Shown here piece after piece: positions 6,019-7,429 of a stretch of DNA of 7,429 nucleotides. The notes beneath the pieces were generated by a model. It searched no databases. It was not told the origin of the DNA and worked only from the letters and a program-made list of their open reading frames with translations. The stretch is from Spirochaetales bacterium (GTDB lineage: Bacteria > Spirochaetota > Spirochaetia > SPDA01), in contig SPDA01000080.1 of assembly GCA_004525155.1 (NCBI GenBank), positions 1-7,429 on the forward strand, written 5' to 3'. The first letter of the stretch is position 1. The number at the start of each line of letters is the position of its first letter. The position numbers and the translations under genes were made by a program.

Positions 6019-7308
6019 ATGGGAAAGACAATAACGGAAAAAATATTCGACTCTCACAGAATTGACAGTCCCTTTGAGGACGTTCACGTATTGCGGCTTG
6101 ACGGTGTATTCTGCCATGAGATAACCACGCCTGCGGCCATAAACGATCTGAAAGCGCGGAATAAGGACAAGGTTTTTGACCCCGGGCGCATCAAGGCGGT
6201 TATAGACCATGTAACCCCTGCCAAAGATTCAAAAACAGCCCTGCAGGGCAAAATTTTGAGGGACTGGGCAAGGCAACACGGCATAAAGGACTTTTTCGAT
6301 ATCGGCCGCAACGGCGTGTGTCATGCGATTTTTCCTGAAAAGGGATTTGTGAGGCCGGGATATACAATCATTATGGGCGATTCCCATACCTGCACCTACG
6401 GCGCCTTCGGCGCCTTCGCGGCCGGAGTCGGCACCACGGACCTGGAGGTCGGAATTCTGAAAGGGGTCTGTTCCTTCAGGTACCCGGCGAGCATCAGGGT
6501 AAATTTATCAGGAAAACTGAAGGCCGGCGTGTATGCCAAAGACATCATCCTCTCCCTCATCTCCAGACTCGGGGTGAACGGCGCCACAAACAAGGTGCTT
6601 GAGTTCACCGGCCCAGCGGCGGAAGGCTTGAGCATGGAAGCGCGGATGACTGTTTCCAATATGGCGGTGGAAGCCGGCGCCACCTGCGGTATTTTCCCGC
6701 CGGATGAAAAAACCGCCGACTATCTGTGGAGCCACATATCCGGGGAATACAAGACCAGGGAAAAGGCCCTGGCGGATTATAAAACACTTTGGTCGGACCC
6801 GGACGCCTCGTACGAAGCGGTTATCGACATCGATGTTTCGGAACTCGAACCCCTTGTTACGTACGGATACAAGCCGGACAATGTAAAAACGGTGCGGGAG
6901 ATGGATGGGACAAAGATTGACCAGGTCTACATCGGATCATGCACCAATGGAAGGATTGAAGATCTCCGGGCGGCGGCGGAAGTCGTGAAGGGTAAAACGA
7001 TACATCCGGAAGTCCGGTGCATCGTGTCTCCGGCCACTCCGGATATCTATTCCAAAGCCCTGGCTGAAGGCCTTATAAAAATTTTTATGGACGCCGGGTT
7101 TTGCGTGACCAATCCGACCTGCGGCGCCTGTCTGGGCATGAGCAACGGCGTCCTTGCCGAAGGCGAAGTGTGCGCTTCCACGACGAACCGGAATTTTTTC
7201 GGCAGAATGGGCAAGGGCGGCATGGTGCACCTTCTTAGTCCCGTTTCCGCGGCTGCTGCGGCCCTGGCAGGGCATATAACAAATTCCAAAATCTACACGA
7301 AAGCCTAG
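6019..7308 (+). CDS. leuC: 3-isopropylmalate dehydratase-type large subunit (aconitase superfamily, 4Fe-4S)
   Basis: This 429-residue hydro-lyase large subunit corresponds to aconitase domains 1-3 and works with the separate small subunit encoded next. Visible signatures are GKTITEKI at the N-terminus, DHVTP (about 63-67), GDSHTC at 120-125, and the three [4Fe-4S] ligands: Cys308 in GSCTNGR, and Cys368 and Cys371 in TCGACLG. The Cys spacing (60 then 3) is that of LeuC enzymes. STTNRNFFGRMG follows in the substrate-binding C-terminal part. The length of about 420-430 residues is that of the archaeal/Thermotoga-like LeuC and homoaconitase large subunits, shorter than the ~465 residues of E. coli LeuC. 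The expected reaction is isomerisation of a 2-alkylmalate through dehydration and rehydration in the cytoplasm. The large subunit alone does not separate 3-isopropylmalate dehydratase from homoaconitase or dimethylmalate dehydratase, so the symbol is provisional. ATG 6019 has GAGG 5 bases upstream; the small-subunit gene follows after 9 bases. Confidence 0.9.
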   Translation: MGKTITEKIFDSHRIDSPFEDVHVLRLDGVFCHEITTPAAINDLKARNKDKVFDPGRIKAVIDHVTPAKDSKTALQGKILRDWARQHGIKDFFDIGRNGVCHAIFPEKGFVRPGYTIIMGDSHTCTYGAFGAFAAGVGTTDLEVGILKGVCSFRYPASIRVNLSGKLKAGVYAKDIILSLISRLGVNGATNKVLEFTGPAAEGLSMEARMTVSNMAVEAGATCGIFPPDEKTADYLWSHISGEYKTREKALADYKTLWSDPDASYEAVIDIDVSELEPLVTYGYKPDNVKTVREMDGTKIDQVYIGSCTNGRIEDLRAAAEVVKGKTIHPEVRCIVSPATPDIYSKALAEGLIKIFMDAGFCVTNPTCGACLGMSNGVLAEGEVCASTTNRNFFGRMGKGGMVHLLSPVSAAAAALAGHITNSKIYTKA

Positions 7309-7317
7309 GGAGGGAGC

Positions 7318-7429
7318 ATGAAAACTTTTAAAGGGACCGTTCTTTTCCTCGACAGGGCGGACATAAACACGGACGAAATTATTCCCGCCAAATACCTTAC
7401 GGAAATTGAAAAAAAGGCGCTTAAACCCC
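7318..7429 (+). CDS. leuD: 3-isopropylmalate dehydratase-type small subunit, partial (cut by window end)
   Basis: Only the first 37 codons are inside the window. They read MKTFKGTVLFLDRADINTDE and continue IIPAKYLTEIEKKALKP. DINTDEIIPAKYL is the conserved start of the swivelling domain (aconitase domain 4) in stand-alone LeuD/HacB small subunits, which closes over the active site and recognises the substrate side chain. A strong ribosome binding site, AGGGAG (7311-7316), lies just before ATG 7318, and the gap to the large-subunit stop is 9 bases, so the two are an operon. The specificity loop after the conserved tyrosine is YLTE (residues 26-29), which differs from both the YLRT of characterised homoaconitase and the YLV(Y/M) of 3-isopropylmalate dehydratase in methanogens, as I recall them. 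The symbol follows the family, not a proven substrate. Confidence 0.88.
   Translation, partial: MKTFKGTVLFLDRADINTDEIIPAKYLTEIEKKALKP

Overview
The window is 7,429 bases of bacterial DNA of roughly even base composition (estimated by eye). It is densely coding on both sides of one short divergent intergenic region. The gene families present are a TPR lipoprotein, a TraB/PrgY-type membrane protein, a DUF401 integral membrane protein and a two-subunit aconitase-superfamily dehydratase of the short, archaeal/Thermotoga-like LeuC type. The lipoprotein signal peptide points to a bacterium. This combination would fit a free-living spirochaete, but also other anaerobes such as Thermotogae or deltaproteobacteria-like lineages, so the placement is a low-confidence inference.

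Layout. On the minus strand, 16..1854 encodes a large protein with one N-terminal membrane anchor and no recognised family; the frame stays open further upstream, to an ATG at 1953 and beyond. On the plus strand, five genes run head to tail with short gaps and no convincing terminator: TPR lipoprotein (1996..3450), TraB/PrgY family protein (3471..4664, 20-base gap), DUF401 membrane protein (4677..5975, 12-base gap), dehydratase large subunit (6019..7308, 43-base gap) and dehydratase small subunit (from 7318, 9-base gap, cut by the window end). They are probably one transcription unit. A possible extra promoter and a small hairpin lie between the DUF401 gene and the dehydratase genes.

The most distinctive structure is the divergent intergenic region, 1855..1995. 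Five imperfect tandem copies of a 15-base unit (1891..1965) sit between two outward-facing sigma70-like promoters. The minus-strand -35 box abuts the first repeat unit, and the plus-strand -35 box lies inside the last one. Both -10 boxes are so close to the start codons that both mRNAs would be leaderless or nearly so, and neither gene has a visible Shine-Dalgarno sequence. By contrast, the TraB gene and both dehydratase genes have recognisable ribosome binding sites.

Function. The first three plus-strand genes encode envelope proteins: a lipoprotein scaffold, a membrane protein with a putative TraB/Tiki-like metal site, and a probable transporter. The last two encode an Fe-S hydro-lyase of the 3-isopropylmalate dehydratase/homoaconitase group. 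Its specificity loop in the small subunit reads YLTE, which matches neither of the two motifs I associate with those enzymes, so the leucine-pathway name is provisional. No other leucine gene is visible in the window.
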